NCBI GenBank assembly: GCA_009602725.1
Contig: WELB01000229.1
Span: forward strand, 66,207 to 104,511
DNA: 38,305 nucleotides
From: Spirogloea muscicola
Lineage: Eukaryota; Streptophyta; Zygnematophyceae; Spirogloeales; Spirogloeaceae
Reading direction: 5' to 3'
A program made the translations under genes and the position numbers. Numbering within the stretch: the first letter of the stretch is position 1; every line of letters begins with the position of its first letter. Positions 19,635-31,050 of the stretch are shown here, one piece after another. Under the pieces are notes generated by a model that saw only the letters and a program-made list of their open reading frames with translations, was not told the origin of the DNA and did not search any database.

Positions 19635-21048
19635 TACAATTTTGACTCACTCGAGCTTACAAACTTCCCACATGCGACTTGTGTACTGTTGGACAATTTG
19701 CGTACAAATCTGATACTTCTTGTATCCAAGTTTTGATACCATGCTGTACTGAACTAAACATCAATGAGTTGCATGTTAAATTACCCTACCAGTGTCAAAC
19801 GACCTGCAAGAATGTAGATTGTACATCTCTCCCTTATTCATCATGCAAATCAAGGTAGTTGACGGTTTATCTCTCAGACACATCACTGTTTATTAATAAC
19901 TTTGAAACCTTATTCATAATTTAGTAATCTTATGATGCTATCATTGATACCAGCAGTTATTTTCACTTCGCTACTTCACTTCTTTTATATTCATACAAAT
20001 TTACAACCCCGCTCAAACTCAATACTCAATTTACCAGCTAAACGCACTTTTGATCAAATTGTAAATGAGTGTTATTGAGAATGGTTTTTCAAAGCTTCTT
20101 CAAGTGACCATAATGGACAAGCGGCACATTCTATAGTTTAGCTAACTTTAGGAGTTACAGCATGTGACAGCGGAGCCTGACCATTGGCAGATTTGACATA
20201 AGACATTATACGATAATTGCAACCTGACCAAGTCTTCATATGACGTATTCGAAAACTATGAAGCATGCTGCACACAATTTCATTGATCAGTCCCAGTCAC
20301 CGAAGAATAATAAAACTCTACGTGTATTTGAAACAAACGAAAGCCACATGGCAAAGTACAAGAAGAATAATAGATGCTTGCAGGAAAACTTCAGTGGCTG
20401 TGAGAGGTTAGATATGTAATAAATTACAAAATTCTAAAAAGTCAGAGCATGCGCTAAAGCACACAGAACACCAAAACATGACACAAATTATTGGACAACC
20501 TGCTTCACATCTTTTCAGTCAATAATTTGCAGTGAATGCCACTTGTGACATCTGCAACCTTTTAATTTAAGGCACATAAATTGCTGTCTAAATTTCTTTC
20601 ACACCATAAAACTGAATAATGGGTGTCTTTCCCAGTCAAGCTTCGTGCCGCAAGAAACCTTCGCAATGTAGAATGTTTGCATGCAATACCAAATTGCAGG
20701 TTTGTGGCAACAATAGAGGCAAGGTGGGTATTTTTAAAACTAGTGAGAAGTCCCAACTTCAATCTAAGCTGCAGAAAGGCCTGCAAAAGTTTGTCTACGT
20801 AATGAACAATCAGACAGTAACATCCAGTCCACAGATGTAGACATTTGCTTGTTTGCTGATTATGGCTGCAAAATGGTGCTGACCAATACATGTATGCTAT
20901 CTCAGTGGTGGGTTGCTTATCAAAACTGTCCAGACGAATCACTCATAGTCCAGATTCAGGGCACTTTTGTGATCACAAAACCTAACGAGTTTAGAGCACA
21001 ATTACCCAATCCCCAACAACTCCAACTACAGCAGGTTGCCATGTACAT
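19635..21048. other. AT-rich intergenic stretch without a gene
   Basis: This is the most AT-rich part of the window. Open frames are short, and no domain, RNA gene or member of the LINE repeat families is recognised. It separates the LEA_4 gene from the 3' end of the macro-domain gene. Confidence 0.5.
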
Positions 21049-21053
21049 TTACA
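21049..21053 (-). terminator. TGTAA polyadenylation signal of the macro-domain gene
   Basis: On the minus strand, TGTAA lies about 57 bases past the macro-domain stop codon, inside tgcatgtaaatgtacatgg. Confidence 0.5.
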
Positions 21054-21109
21054 TGCACGTTCAGTCCTATCAAACACCCTTTGCCATGTGTATAAAAGGC
21101 CTAAAAGCA

Positions 21110-23345
21110 TCACGAATCGACTCTTGACAACTGGCTATCAGCTGCTTGTATCCACGCAGCCAGAGCTGCCTTGTCAAAGAGGCAAAAGTAGACCTGCCAA
21201 GCCTTTTTAGTTGCATTACTACTTTTGATGCAATTTGGGGAAAAAGCATAAAACCATCTGAAGCAAGGGCGTCAAACACGTTTGTGCTAGACATAGGAGT
21301 GGTACAAATCAGCAGAGTGATGCGAAGATACAAGAACAAAGATATGAAAAGCACAGCTCATATCAAAAGGACCACTAGCATCAGTGCGCAACTCACATTC
21401 AGAAGGCCATCCTGTGAGTGGTCTCTCACAGCTTGCAGTGCTGTCTCAGCAGCTTCATTGTATGGATACCTGTATAACATTAAGAAGAGGCAAAATGCAT
21501 CAGCCAGTTCATCAGCCTCAAACTTGCAGGCAGCCTCTTTGGGACCCCAAACTTCCGTGGCATGGCTCTGATTTTTCAATTTAAACATGGGCAGTGTGTA
21601 CCCATATACTCCGCAAGATATGGCAGGAAACGCGACATGCCTCAAGCCGTTCTTCTTGGCCAGGGCCAAGCAGCTCCTGAAGGTGGACACAGACACAAGG
21701 TTAAGAGAGCTTGAGACTGCAACTGTTAGGCTCATGCAGTGTAGTCCTCGTCTTTCACAGATTGCACACAGTGACATGATGGTTCCTAACTCTGCATATT
21801 GTCCTGCCATCAGCTTCCACTTTGGAAGCGTCTGGGCACTGGTGCTCATACATGTAGGACTGGTAGAGCAGCGGCTCCGACTCACGGCGGCCCGCATAAA
21901 CGGGACCCACTGTGTGGATGACATTCTTCACCGGCAGGTTGAAGGCGCTGCAAACGGAAGAAGGCATGCAAATCTGCCCATCTTAGAGTAAGCTGAGCTT
22001 GTGCGTTAGCTTGAAGTGCCTGAGAGCTGCATTCACTTGACCTGGCTTTCTGGCCAACTCGGCAACGAAGTTTGCAATCCTGTGCAGCGCAACCATGTGC
22101 GCCAGCGGTGCTCACGGAGTAATGACTGCCTGGCCAGTGGGGCAGCGAACGCCCGGGCTTACTTCCGGAAGGCCCCTACAATGCTTGAAGAGCTCGCTGC
22201 CGGCGGCACGGTGTATGGCTGCCAGAGGCATCCGCCCCGCGAGCGAAGATTGTCAGAACGGTTAGCGCTTTGACACAACATACACCAGGAAGCGCTTGTC
22301 GTCCTCCTTGCTCGTGCTGCGTGTTGAGCGTTGGGGCATATTACCTCCATCCACGCCGCCACCGCCCAGCATGCGCTGGTTGGCAGCATTGACCTGCACA
22401 ACCCTCATCATAAGCGTCACCACATCATCAAATGTCAATTAACACCAGCAGATGTCAGGATTTGGATCTCCTTTGTAAGAAGGCAGTGGCAGTGGTGGCA
22501 GCCCTGGCCGATGCAGTAGCAGCAGCTGGGTGAGCGGACGCTTGCACACGGAATTGGCGGCAGCCTTGGCGACAGAGCCGACAAAGTCAGCAGTGTCTTG
22601 ACGAGCATCAAAGGGGGTAGCTCACAATGGCGTCGGTGTGCCGGTCCACGTGCCACTTGGTGATGTCGGCGAGCTTCAAGACCAGGAGGGCATCGTCGGC
22701 CAGGCGGTACGTCCTCGCCGCCAGCGTCGCCTCCATAGCTGGCTCCAGCCCGACCCGCTTCCACAGTGCTGGCCACTGCCTCCTCAGTGTGCTCGGCTGG
22801 CAGGCCAACGTGGCCTGTGGCAACCACAGGGGTACCAGCACCAACAGCAGCTGCCACCAAGAAGTGGCAGGCCAGCGCAGCCTGGCAGCCGCCCAGGCCT
22901 TGAGGAGCACGGTGTGGGACGTTGTGAAGCCGAGCTGGGTAAGCTCCGTCAGGCACGGCACCGCCGCAACCGCCGACAGTGCAAGGTGCAGGAAACCCGA
23001 TTGTGGTGGCAATGCTGGCACCCGTTTCTCCTTCACCACAGCCGCCTCAGCCTCGTGATGTTCAGCAGCAGCGGCGGCCCAGTGTTGGGGGTCATTGGGC
23101 GGGCCGGCTGCCCTCGACGGGCCCGAGCTGCCGCCTGCACAATGGAGGCCCGACGGCGGCGCGGACGGTGGCGAGGTCACGAGTGCGCCAGAAGAAGGCG
23201 GCGAGGCCGCGCGGTCGACCGGCCCGATCGAGAGGCTCGCCGATGGCGGCCCGACCAGGCCGCCGTTCACTGACGGAGTGGCCGGATCCCCCATCGAGGC
23301 CCGACACAGCAGCCTCTCGACACCGTCGGGCTGTGCGGCAGCCAT
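21110..23345 (-). CDS. Macro-domain (MacroD-type) ADP-ribosyl hydrolase-like protein, seven exons
   Basis: Exons on the minus strand: 23345-22626, 22393-22345, 22218-22116, 21947-21852, 21676-21602, 21469-21397, 21193-21110 (stop TGA); 1200 nt, 399 residues, all in phase. The macro domain begins near residue 220: LKLADITKWHVDRHTDAI, NAANQRMLGGGGVDGAIHRA, RCPTGQAVIT, LPVKNVIHTVGPVY, AKKNGLRHVAFPAISCGVYG, YPYNEAAETALQAVRDHS and VYFCLFDKAALAAWIQAA. NAAN, the GGGGVDGAIH loop and GVYGYP form the ADP-ribose pocket of MacroD-type enzymes, which remove mono-ADP-ribose from proteins and deacetylate O-acetyl-ADP-ribose. The first 215 residues are a Pro/Ala/Gly-rich, then more hydrophobic, extension with no recognised domain; it could be organelle targeting. 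The first-exon start is the first ATG in frame, and an upstream N at 23443 blurs the 5' region. Confidence 0.92.
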
Positions 23346-23574
23346 GGCTCCTGGCGGCTCGACGCGACGGCCGCCGCCGCCTGCGGCAGCGCCCGGCGAG
23401 CTGGGCGCCGGCGGAGCCGAGACCACTGGCGGCGGCTGGCCGNGCCCGAGGCGGCGGGCTAGGGGCACGCTTCCCCGACACAGAATCTTTCCCCCCCCTC
23501 CTTCCCCTTTCCCCGTTTTTTCTTTTTCCAGGCCCCGTTGGAAGTCGACAGGGAAACAGCTCAGTCAACGTGAT
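23346..23574. other. Upstream region of the macro-domain gene
   Basis: GC-rich sequence with one undetermined base (23443) and a C/T-rich run at 23488-23535. It probably contains the promoter and 5' UTR of the minus-strand macro gene. No distinct promoter motif is visible. Confidence 0.35.
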
Positions 23575-23790
23575 CCAGCGGCTGTGAGAGGCCAGCCCAA
23601 AAGGAACGTGCGAGGTCTGTAAGGACACCGGATTTTGTTTGTTCCTTTTCTGGGCTGTTCAATCACAGCCGTTGCCCTAGAAAGTGCTCTCCCCATAGAG
23701 AAGAGGGGCTGGCAAAGCCAGCCCAAAAAATATGGACAATGTCCAAAGCCAAAGAAAGAGGAACCGGAAAAACTTAGAAACGTCCTAGAC
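23575..23790 (-). mobile_element. Inverted LINE tail with perfect hairpin
   Basis: This is the reverse complement of the LINE 3' tail: the hairpin GGGCTGGC-AAA-GCCAGCCC lies at 23706-23724, followed by atggacaatgtccaaagcc and aaagaaagaggaaccgg. A decayed module (ggctgtgagaggccagccc) lies at 23580-23598. No coding part is attached. It lies tail-to-head with a plus-strand copy starting at 23830. Confidence 0.7.
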
Positions 23791-23829
23791 CGTCCTTGAC
23801 CGCCCTAGAAGTCGCTGCTTAGCTCGTAG

Positions 23830-24299
23830 TTTGGCCCCTTCGAACCTTGTCAATTCTTTTCAGGCTGGCTTCTCACAGCCCTTGCCCCCATTGGGAGAGC
23901 CACTTCTTCTTCCTAGAACGCTGCTCAACCAGCTCTCACGCCCACGCCATTGTCCGCCGCTTCCATGGGGAGCCGGTGGACTCCCATGCAGCAGAGTCGC
24001 TGGCGCAGGTGTACCGCATGAGCTTGGCCGTCTCGCTGCAGAGGTCTATGGCCCGCCCGCTGCACCTGCGTGCAGGCAGAGCCCTCGCTGCTGCCTCTGG
24101 CTCTGGCCAGGGGACCCGCTTCCAGGAACCCAGTCTCTCTGACCTGAGGCTGCTTAGCAGGGGTTACTGAGTGCTTCGTAGCTGCTTCGTTTCTTTTTTG
24201 TGCTTGTTGTTCTTCGTACTTCCCCTGGCCCCTTCTCGTCCTTTATTCATTCTTGCTTGGGCTGGCTTTTTCCAGCCCCTTCTCTCAGGGCGCGCCGTT
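23830..24299 (+). mobile_element. 5'-truncated LINE 3' end, preceded by a hairpin module
   Basis: A module at 23833-23915 (ggccccttcgaaccttgtc, aggctggcttctcacagcc) leads directly into the LINE last domain: AAESLAQVYRMSLAVSLQRS, then LHLRAGRALAAASG and SLSDLRLLSRGY, stop at 24168-24170. The following tail holds another hairpin, gggctggctttttccagccc, near 24258. Confidence 0.75.
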
Positions 24300-24540
24300 C
24301 TTTTGCTATGGCTGCTGCCTCAAGGTCTCGGCGGAGTGCCACTTTTCCTGCTTCGAGATATTCTGATTTGTTGTTGCTCACTCGTGGTTACTGAGCATCC
24401 CTCTGTATCATTATTGGTGTGTAGTTTTTTCTTTTTCCTTGGATTTGGACATTGTCCATTCTTTTTTGGGCTGGCTTTGCTAGCCCCCCTTTTCTCAGGG
24501 CGAGCACTTTCTTTGGGCTGGCCTCTCACAGCCACCAGTC
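24300..24540 (+). mobile_element. Second 5'-truncated LINE 3' end
   Basis: This is joined directly to the tail of the previous copy. The frame reads MAAASRSRRSATFPASRYSD, then LLLLTRGY and stop near 24392, followed by ggatttggacattgtcc and a hairpin at 24468-24486 with one mismatch. Only about 30 codons remain. Confidence 0.7.
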
Positions 24541-24589
24541 AATCTGGCAGCGCTTTCTCATTTCTTCTTTCCTGGTGGTCCGCGGCTAC

Positions 24590-24800
24590 TTGAGGACATG
24601 TTGACGACTGACGCGTTCGACCGCGCCGGCCCCACTCTCTCTGCATCCAAGGCAGGGCATGCAGTGGCCAGTGGCGCTCGAGGAGGCTGAGTATGCAGAT
24701 CATCCGCCGGAGGACAACTTCTTCACCCTTGCCATCGACATCCACGGGGCGTTCGGCGCTCGGTCGCTCGAGCTCCTGCATCGGGGACTACTCTACGCTT
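24590..24800 (+). mobile_element. LINE nuclease-domain fragment
   Basis: Translation gives GPTLSASKAGHAVASG and, after a frameshift, EYADHPPEDNFFTLAIDIHG, then AFGARSLELLHR. These match 6270-6430 of the main LINE (SASFAGHAVGLAARSE, KYADHPVGDEF, HGAFGSRWLDLLQR). The fragment lacks the element's 3' end, so it is an internal piece rather than a simple 5' truncation. Confidence 0.65.
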
Positions 24801-25740
24801 CCCACTATCATAAGATGCACCTTATCATTCACATTTCGTCCGTACGCCTTCGGGACACGGCCAGGCGCCTGGGAAGGCCCAGGTCGTTTGCGGGAACGAG
24901 AAGCACACAGACGCTGTGCAGCTTCCATTCGACGTCATTGTTGCAGCCGAATGTATACAAAGGAGCCCCTATTTGGAAAGGTGGGCTCTTGCTGCAAGTA
25001 GGAGACGGTCGTCCTTGAGTTTTTTCATGCTGCGGACTCACTAGGCGCACAACCTTTTTCGATAGGTCCTTCCGATGCACTTGTCAGTGGAGCAGGGCAA
25101 AATGTACTGTCAGCCATCTCATCTTGAGAAGAAAGCCAGCGGCGAAGTGGCACCAGACATTGATTTAAGTTGGTCCTTCAGGTTCCCTGTGGGCCCTCAA
25201 GCTTTCTTGTGCTGGTTGCAGACATTGCCTGTGAGGCTAAGCTACTTGCCCTGCTCACTAAATTGAGCGAGGCCAAGTGGGATGTGCCTCTCGGGCTCTT
25301 GAGCTATGCAGAAAATGTGAGGTGGGAAAGCTCCTCCTTACAGACTCGTCACGGAGGGTGCATAAGCTACACACTAGCTTTTACACTTGGCATTGCAAGC
25401 TTACCCTGACATGGCGCTGGGGCCACCAACGATGACCTGCAGATCATGATTGAAATGAGAAAGTCAATGATCAAGAAAGGATACGATGAGTATGCGAGTG
25501 GGCAATGCAACTTTTGGCGCATTACACGAATTTGATCAGGCCTGACAAGTATTTGACCTGCACGACATCCGTCAGATGGGCAAATGATGAAGAAATGGTC
25601 GAACACCCTGTCAGCGAACGAGCTACTCAAATTGAGGAGCGGTCTAGTCTTTACCTTTGGCTGCTAGTTTTCTTTAGGTCGTTCTTCTCCAGTCCATTCG
25701 TAAAGATGATGCCGTTGGCTTTGTTGACCTTCCGTCCTTT
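24801..25740. other. Unassigned stretch
   Basis: Short open frames occur on both strands without recognised motifs. Nothing in it can be tied to the neighbouring BTB-like pseudogene. No RNA gene or clear repeat is seen. Confidence 0.4.
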
Positions 25741-26862
25741 CTAGGAGTTGGTGATGATGTCAGCCTGCTCCTTGATGCAGAAGGTGCTGAGGACCTTGCC
25801 TTCATCAGCATATAGCTTGTCAATGATCGCTTCTCCCCAGCCCAGCAGTAGCAGCTGACGTAGGCCAAGGTTGGCACCCATAGGAGGAAAGAGAGCCGCT
25901 TGCCGGCCTCGAGGGTCAGGCGCCCCGTCGCAAGGTCGCAGAGTAAGCTCCGCACAATTACGTCAATGATGGGGCGTGTGTCGCAGCCGATAATGTTAGT
26001 CGTAATTGAGCGGGCCAGCCACTCCTGGGAAGCAAGCAGCTCGGCGAGCTTCTGCCGAAATCCTAGGCCGTGGACCTGTTCGAGCAGCCAGATGAATTTG
26101 GTGGGCAACCTCCCGCTGGGGTCCATTCTCTTTGCGAGCGTGCTGGCCTCCCTGCGTAGGACATCAAAGACGCCATCTTCCCCGCCGTAGTGGAGGGCAT
26201 TGTGGTCCGTGCCAGCGATCTTCTTGAACATGGCCGTGAGTGTGGCCTCATGAGTCTTGACCGTTGCTTTCATGGAAATGGACTTCTGTGTGATGTTGTC
26301 GAGCACGTCATCAAGCAGCGCCCGCGTGACGCGGCGCACCACCCCATCGGCCCTTTTCAAAGATCCACCAACGAAGAGCTTCTCGCAGCTGCTGTCGTTC
26401 AGGGGAATGGAGGTAGCAAGGGCCGTGATGGCCGCCTCCTCTGCAGCAGTCCACGGAATGCGGGCTAATTACTCGACGGCGTGGTTAATGCCGTCCTTGA
26501 AGAGCAGCTCGGCACATACCAGCAGGACGCGCAGCGCGTCGTCGAAGCAATGCAGCGGCGCCGCCAGCGTAGACTTCTCGTACATGGCACCAGCGACCGC
26601 ACGGTAGGCTTCAGGTGTGCCAGCGCTGGTGCCGCCCACCGCCGTCAACACCACAGTCGTCACGCCGCCGCTGCTGCTGGTACCGCTGCCGGCTCATGCT
26701 GGAGAGCACCGCGCAGCAAGGAAAGGGCTCTGCTGGCACACGACGGGCTTGTGGAGGTGGAGTTTGATGGCGCCGTCGCCAGAGTCGTCCAGCATGTCAG
26801 CTGAAGGTCGCCGTGTCGCGATCGTTGAAGCGGGGCTTTGGCGTAGCATGATTCGCTGCCAT
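25741..26862 (-). pseudogene. BTB/POZ-like protein gene, broken by stops and frameshifts
   Basis: From an ATG at 26862 the minus strand reads MAANHATPKPRFNDRDTA, then shifts frame near 26812 to MLDDSGDGAIKLHLHKPVV. The layout (FNDRDTA, then a His-Lys-Pro-Val strand and AMYEKS near 26590) is that of BTB/POZ domains, protein-interaction modules often used as cullin-3 adaptors. The same frame is cut by TGA at 26696-26694 and TAA at 26471-26469, yet clear protein-like sequence continues after each (GINHAVE, stop, LARIPWTAAEEA). After LEAGKRLSFLL near 25880 the frame shifts again, to ANLGLRQLLLLGWGEAIIDK, and ends ADIITNS stop at 25741-25743. Four lesions in 1.1 kb indicate a pseudogene. BTB assignment is by pattern; the C-terminal half is unassigned. 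Confidence 0.65.
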
Positions 26863-28498
26863 GTTGGGAGCACAGCCACCGCCGCCGTCGTCGCCGGGTT
26901 GCCAGTACTGGCCTCCTGGCGCGGAGGCGGAGCCTAGCGACGAGTTGACCACCGCAGCACCATCGCCGACCCTGGCGGCTGCCGTCTCACGTGACGCCCT
27001 CGTCCACTGGGGCCGTCCTGGGGTAGGGCAGGCGGCCGCCGAGGCGCGCTCGGGACTGCCGCTTCTGCAAGGGGCGCGAGTGGCAGCGCCCGGCAGCGCG
27101 GCTTCCTGAGGCCGCCTGCAGGCAGCGGGCGGTGGGGAGCTCTCATGCCCCGCTGGGCATGCATGCACCCGGCTGGCTCGTCCAGCCGCCCATTCTTTCC
27201 GCAGCCGCTTGCCTACTCGGCCAGACGCATGCAGGAAGTTTCCCAGAAAGGCTTGGCCACCCAGGCCCTCCATCACTTGATACACACCCCATTCCCAGAA
27301 AGAGTGAAAGGAGGGAGATGACAACCGGCTGCTGTTACCAGGAACACTTGGGAAGCGTCATGCGTATATCAAGTGATGGAGTGCCGAGTGGCCAAGTGCA
27401 AAGGCAAGCACATTTGAAAATGAAATGTAAAACTTTGAACAGAAAAGGAAATCCGGAGGGCCTGAGCCGCCGATTACCAAGGCAAGCACATCTGCAAGTA
27501 CAAGTTGGTTGCTGCTATAAGAAGCTGCTCATTAGCCGTGGGTCAGCACGTAGAGGGAAATGCATCTTCTCAAGGTAGGCAATGGCTGTTACAAGGAGCC
27601 CATAGTTGATGATCAAGGTCAGGGACCCGAGATTTTCAGAAACAGAATGTGACCTCTCAAGTGGCTACTAAGGATGCACCCAGTGGACCCGCTTTGGGAT
27701 ACCTAGCAGCTTGGAAGGAGCTGCCCGGTGGATATCTTGGCGGCGACAGCCAAGGGACGGCCAGCCCCAAGAAGACAAGGTTTGAAGGGGCCGGAAAGTG
27801 CTATACCGCACAGCTAAACAAGTGGCTACTGCAGATCGTGCACAATTTCCCTGATCAGCAGCCGCAAGCCAAAGTAGCTTGCAACCCGAAAAGTTTCAAC
27901 GCATGTCACGAGTGTCACCTCCAGCGACTTCTTTGATGAGCGGTGGTCCAAGAGAGCCAGCAAGAAGAGCAGGTTGATACTGATGAAGGGGCTCGCTGAT
28001 TGTTAGGCATTCCAGTTTTCTAATCAATTGCAAATCCAGGCGTTCACTTGGACTCCAATCTGGGGGCTCCCCGCTCAGACGTGTTGGCCGACAGGTAGCC
28101 ATTGTCCTCAATGCAGTGGCACATACTCCATGGGCTTCTCCTTTTGTACAGGCTGGCCGCACACGGCTTCGCAAATGCTCGTTTGGTCTTCTTTTCCACG
28201 GTCGGCCCTAGTGGCGCCATCCTTCCAAGATTCTTATGTTGGCCTTACTGCTGCACGCGGAGAAGAGGAAGGAGCGACTTCTTAAGGATCACCCCCGGGG
28301 CGACCACTTTTTGCCATGCGCCAAGGACTTTTATGGCGGCTACGGAACGAATCGGTCTTCCCTCCTCCATCGCCTGGCACAGCTTGTCGATGCCTGCCAA
28401 CCTGACTTCTCAGCAACCATGAAAAGCGCTCTCGTTTCATATCACATCTTAACACTAAGGGTCTAGGAGCAAAAATGGGCCTGCAGCTGTGGGGCCGC
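26863..28498. other. Intergenic stretch with one LINE-tail remnant
   Basis: GC-rich sequence up to about 27200 could be the old promoter of the BTB-like gene. At 27745-27800 there is a worn inverted module (ggacggccagccccaagaag, acaaggtttgaaggggccgg). No gene is recognised between 27200 and 28498, which would include the 3' UTR of the DUF2252 gene. Confidence 0.45.
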
Positions 28499-31050
28499 TT
28501 ACAAGCCGTTAGCCTGCACCGGCAGCAGGTGCCGGGCATATGCCGCATGGTCGAGCACCACTTGTGCTGCATAACGGCTGGCCACCTGGCACACAAGCTG
28601 CTGGAAACCGCCGCGGTTGGCGCGCGCCAGGGCCCCCACCTCGCGGGCGAAGCGCGTTCGGACGCCTGTGATGGACACGCCCTCGAGAGTACTGGCGGCC
28701 TGTATGTGCGCCCCACCCAGCCCCGCCGCCCACACCTCTGCCATCTCTAGCAGCGACTCCTGGTGGCCAGCGCAAGTATGTCAGTCTCGCCCTGAAAATC
28801 TATTCTAGAGCTACGAACTGTTGCAGATTGATTGTCTTCATGAAAGAGGAGGGAAGTAAGGACTACTAGGAGCTTGCCAGCGATTGTGGCGAAAGGCCAC
28901 GCAGCTTGGCGCGGACGCCGTCGTGAGCGACAGCAGGGAAGCGCTCGTACACCGGCGACAACTCGCTGACCGAGTAGTATCCTGCAGCAGCTGGGTGCAC
29001 CTCCTTCTGTGCCACCGCCAAGCATCCAAGACTGCATGAAATGTGCCGCCTCATCTTACCGCACTTGCCAAAGGGCAACCATCTTCTGCCTAGTGGCAAC
29101 TAGTAGTCATTGCTGCCATAGACGAGTCATAAATAGGCCCCATGCCGGAGCTTACGTCAAGCTCGATCCAGCCGCAAAAGGCGTCCATAGCAGCAGAGCC
29201 GCCCAGAGTGGCTGCTCCTTCTGCTCGCCGCGCTGCATCATTGAGAAACTGCTGCCGGAATGCGGTGCGGTCCTCCAGCTGCATGAAGTGGTATGCGGTC
29301 GGCTTTGCCTGCAGCTTTATGTCCAAGATGCGGAGCACGCCGTACCAATTCACCTTCAAAGCACAGCCAGCAGCTCTGTCATCAGCTAGGGGCCAACAAA
29401 TGGGGCACAAAATGAGCCTTGCATGAACAGGTGTGCAACAAGCTGTCTTTATGATATGTGACTTACGAGTGCAAAGTAGCGGGGCAGCCCGCATGCAGAG
29501 TGCCCCACTCCATCGGCACGGTACCGTGCAACATCCTTCACCTCTGCATTCACTTCTTTGCCCACCCTCTTGAAGTGCTGCGTGAGCGCTGCGGCAACTG
29601 CTTCCCGCTCGTGCATTGGGCATGCTTGCAGCTGGCCCTCCACTGCCCGCAGCTTGGGCTCGGCGGCCTCGTCATTCGTGACCCTGCACAATGGGGAAGG
29701 CCACGTCAAAGCAGTAGTATGACATACAGATAAGCAGGTCAAGTATACCGTGGACAATAAGCTCACCCTCTGTGACAATCTCTGTGAGGAAATGAGGGGC
29801 AGAGCATGACAGCATTTCTGCGGCATGGCACATTGCAGTTACATACCACTTGCGAAGGAAGCGCCGACGGTGATTGTCGCGCTCCACAGTCGCGAGGAAA
29901 TGCACTAGCTTGCTCCTGCGGCTTCCCGGGGAGCCAAGCGGCTCGTGCACGCTTGCAGGCTCGCCATGCTTTGATGCAACCACTGTGCGGAGGTACTTTC
30001 TTGCAAATGCCTCTACTGCTTTTTTCTGCATGCGCGCTCATCAATGCCCGTGCTTGCATCAGTGCTCCTAGTGCCAACCACAGGCGCCCATGCTGAGCAG
30101 TGGTGAGCATGTGCGCACCTTGACGGGCTCAGTGGTGCAGGTCCCGCCGTTGGCCTCAGCAACCAGAACAATGCACACAGCAAGGCGCCACACGTCGTAC
30201 TGCCGACCACCACAGAGCGTGTGCTTGTTATCTTTGGGCTTCTGTGATCTGGTCGGAATGCAGCAACTAGTGATAACCAGCCAGCTGCTAAGAGGATGCA
30301 CTGGTCACGAGGCCTCATATGGGCTGACCTGGTAGTCGCCAATGACAGCCTCGTCGAACGCCGTGATGCCATACAGTGGGCCCTGCTCCTCCCCACCGTA
30401 CGTGCCAAAGCTTTCGGTGGTGCAATCACCACAGATCCATGTCCGCGTTGCCGCGCTCCCAAACTTACTCAGCCGGTCGTCGCCGCTGCATGCAGTGCGT
30501 GGTCGGCCACTCAAGCAGGCCTTGATCAAGCTGCACAAGCGAAAGAGCTGCACAGAAGCCATCTTTGTGGCAACCCGTAGAAGTGAAGCACTGACAACCT
30601 CTAAGAAGGCTGAAGAGCATCCTTGCCGAAGGTCAAGGCCGAGCCGTGGCCCACATTGTGTGCATCTCAATGCCAAGCCACCCGCAGACCTGAAGTCGGC
30701 CCAGAAGAGGTGGTTGGTAGCGAGGAAGAAGGCCAGCGGCGAGGCCGCCATGCTGGCGTACTTGGCGTGCAGCGCGGCTGGCGGCAGCGCGCGGTTCCAC
30801 TCCTCGATCGCTGCGATGACATGCATCTCCCGCTCGCGCGGCGGGGCAGCAGCAGCAGCATCGTCGTCCGCGACGCCGCCACTGCCCTCGGCGTCGGCGC
30901 CCGAAGCATCGGCGTCGCCCAACGCCCCACTTGAGCGCGGCGGCTGCAACGGCTTGCCCCGATCAAGTTGCCCGGCCAGCGACGACTCGGCCAGGTAATC
31001 CAGCGCGACGACGGCGGGGCGGCCGCAGCGGCCGCCAGGGACGCGGGTTT
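28499..31050 (-). CDS. DUF2252-family protein, 5'-incomplete model, eight exons
   Basis: Exons on the minus strand: 31050-30690, 30485-30329, 30199-30119, 30025-29847, 29683-29467, 29353-29156, 29006-28878, 28759-28499 (stop TAA). Phases agree and 526 residues are visible. Family landmarks: EMHVIAAIEEWNRALPP, SPLAFFLATNHLFWADF, TWICGDCTTESFGTY, ITAFDEAVIGDYQYDVWRLA, HFLATVERDNHRRRFLRKW, EVKDVARYRADGVG, GLPRYFALV, RILDIKLQAKP, GYYSVSELSPVYERF and LLEMAEVWAAGLGGAHIQA. This is the DUF2252 layout, a widespread bacterial and algal family of unknown activity that resembles aminoglycoside-phosphotransferase-like kinases around GDxHxxNFG. Here the His and Asn of that box are Thr and Ser. Intron 7 appears to use a GC donor. 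The N terminus is Ala/Asp-rich; a further 5' exon may lie at 31055-31420, and the first safe ATG is at 30826. Confidence 0.9.

Noticed and set aside
26469-26471. In-frame TAA read as glutamine (alternative nuclear code)
   Set aside because: The LEA A, DUF2252, LEA_4, LEA B and CTL genes end at TAA or TAG in the expected places, so the standard code applies.
28236-28466. Plus-strand frame with KERLLKDHPRGDHFLPCAKD
   Set aside because: It lies in the 3' UTR region of the minus-strand DUF2252 gene, begins without an ATG and shows no recognised family.
29735-29790. Small exon reading TEIVTEG in the DUF2252 gene
   Set aside because: No phase-compatible splice sites include it without a stop; joining exon 4 directly to exon 5 keeps the frame (FLRKW to VTNDEAAEPK).
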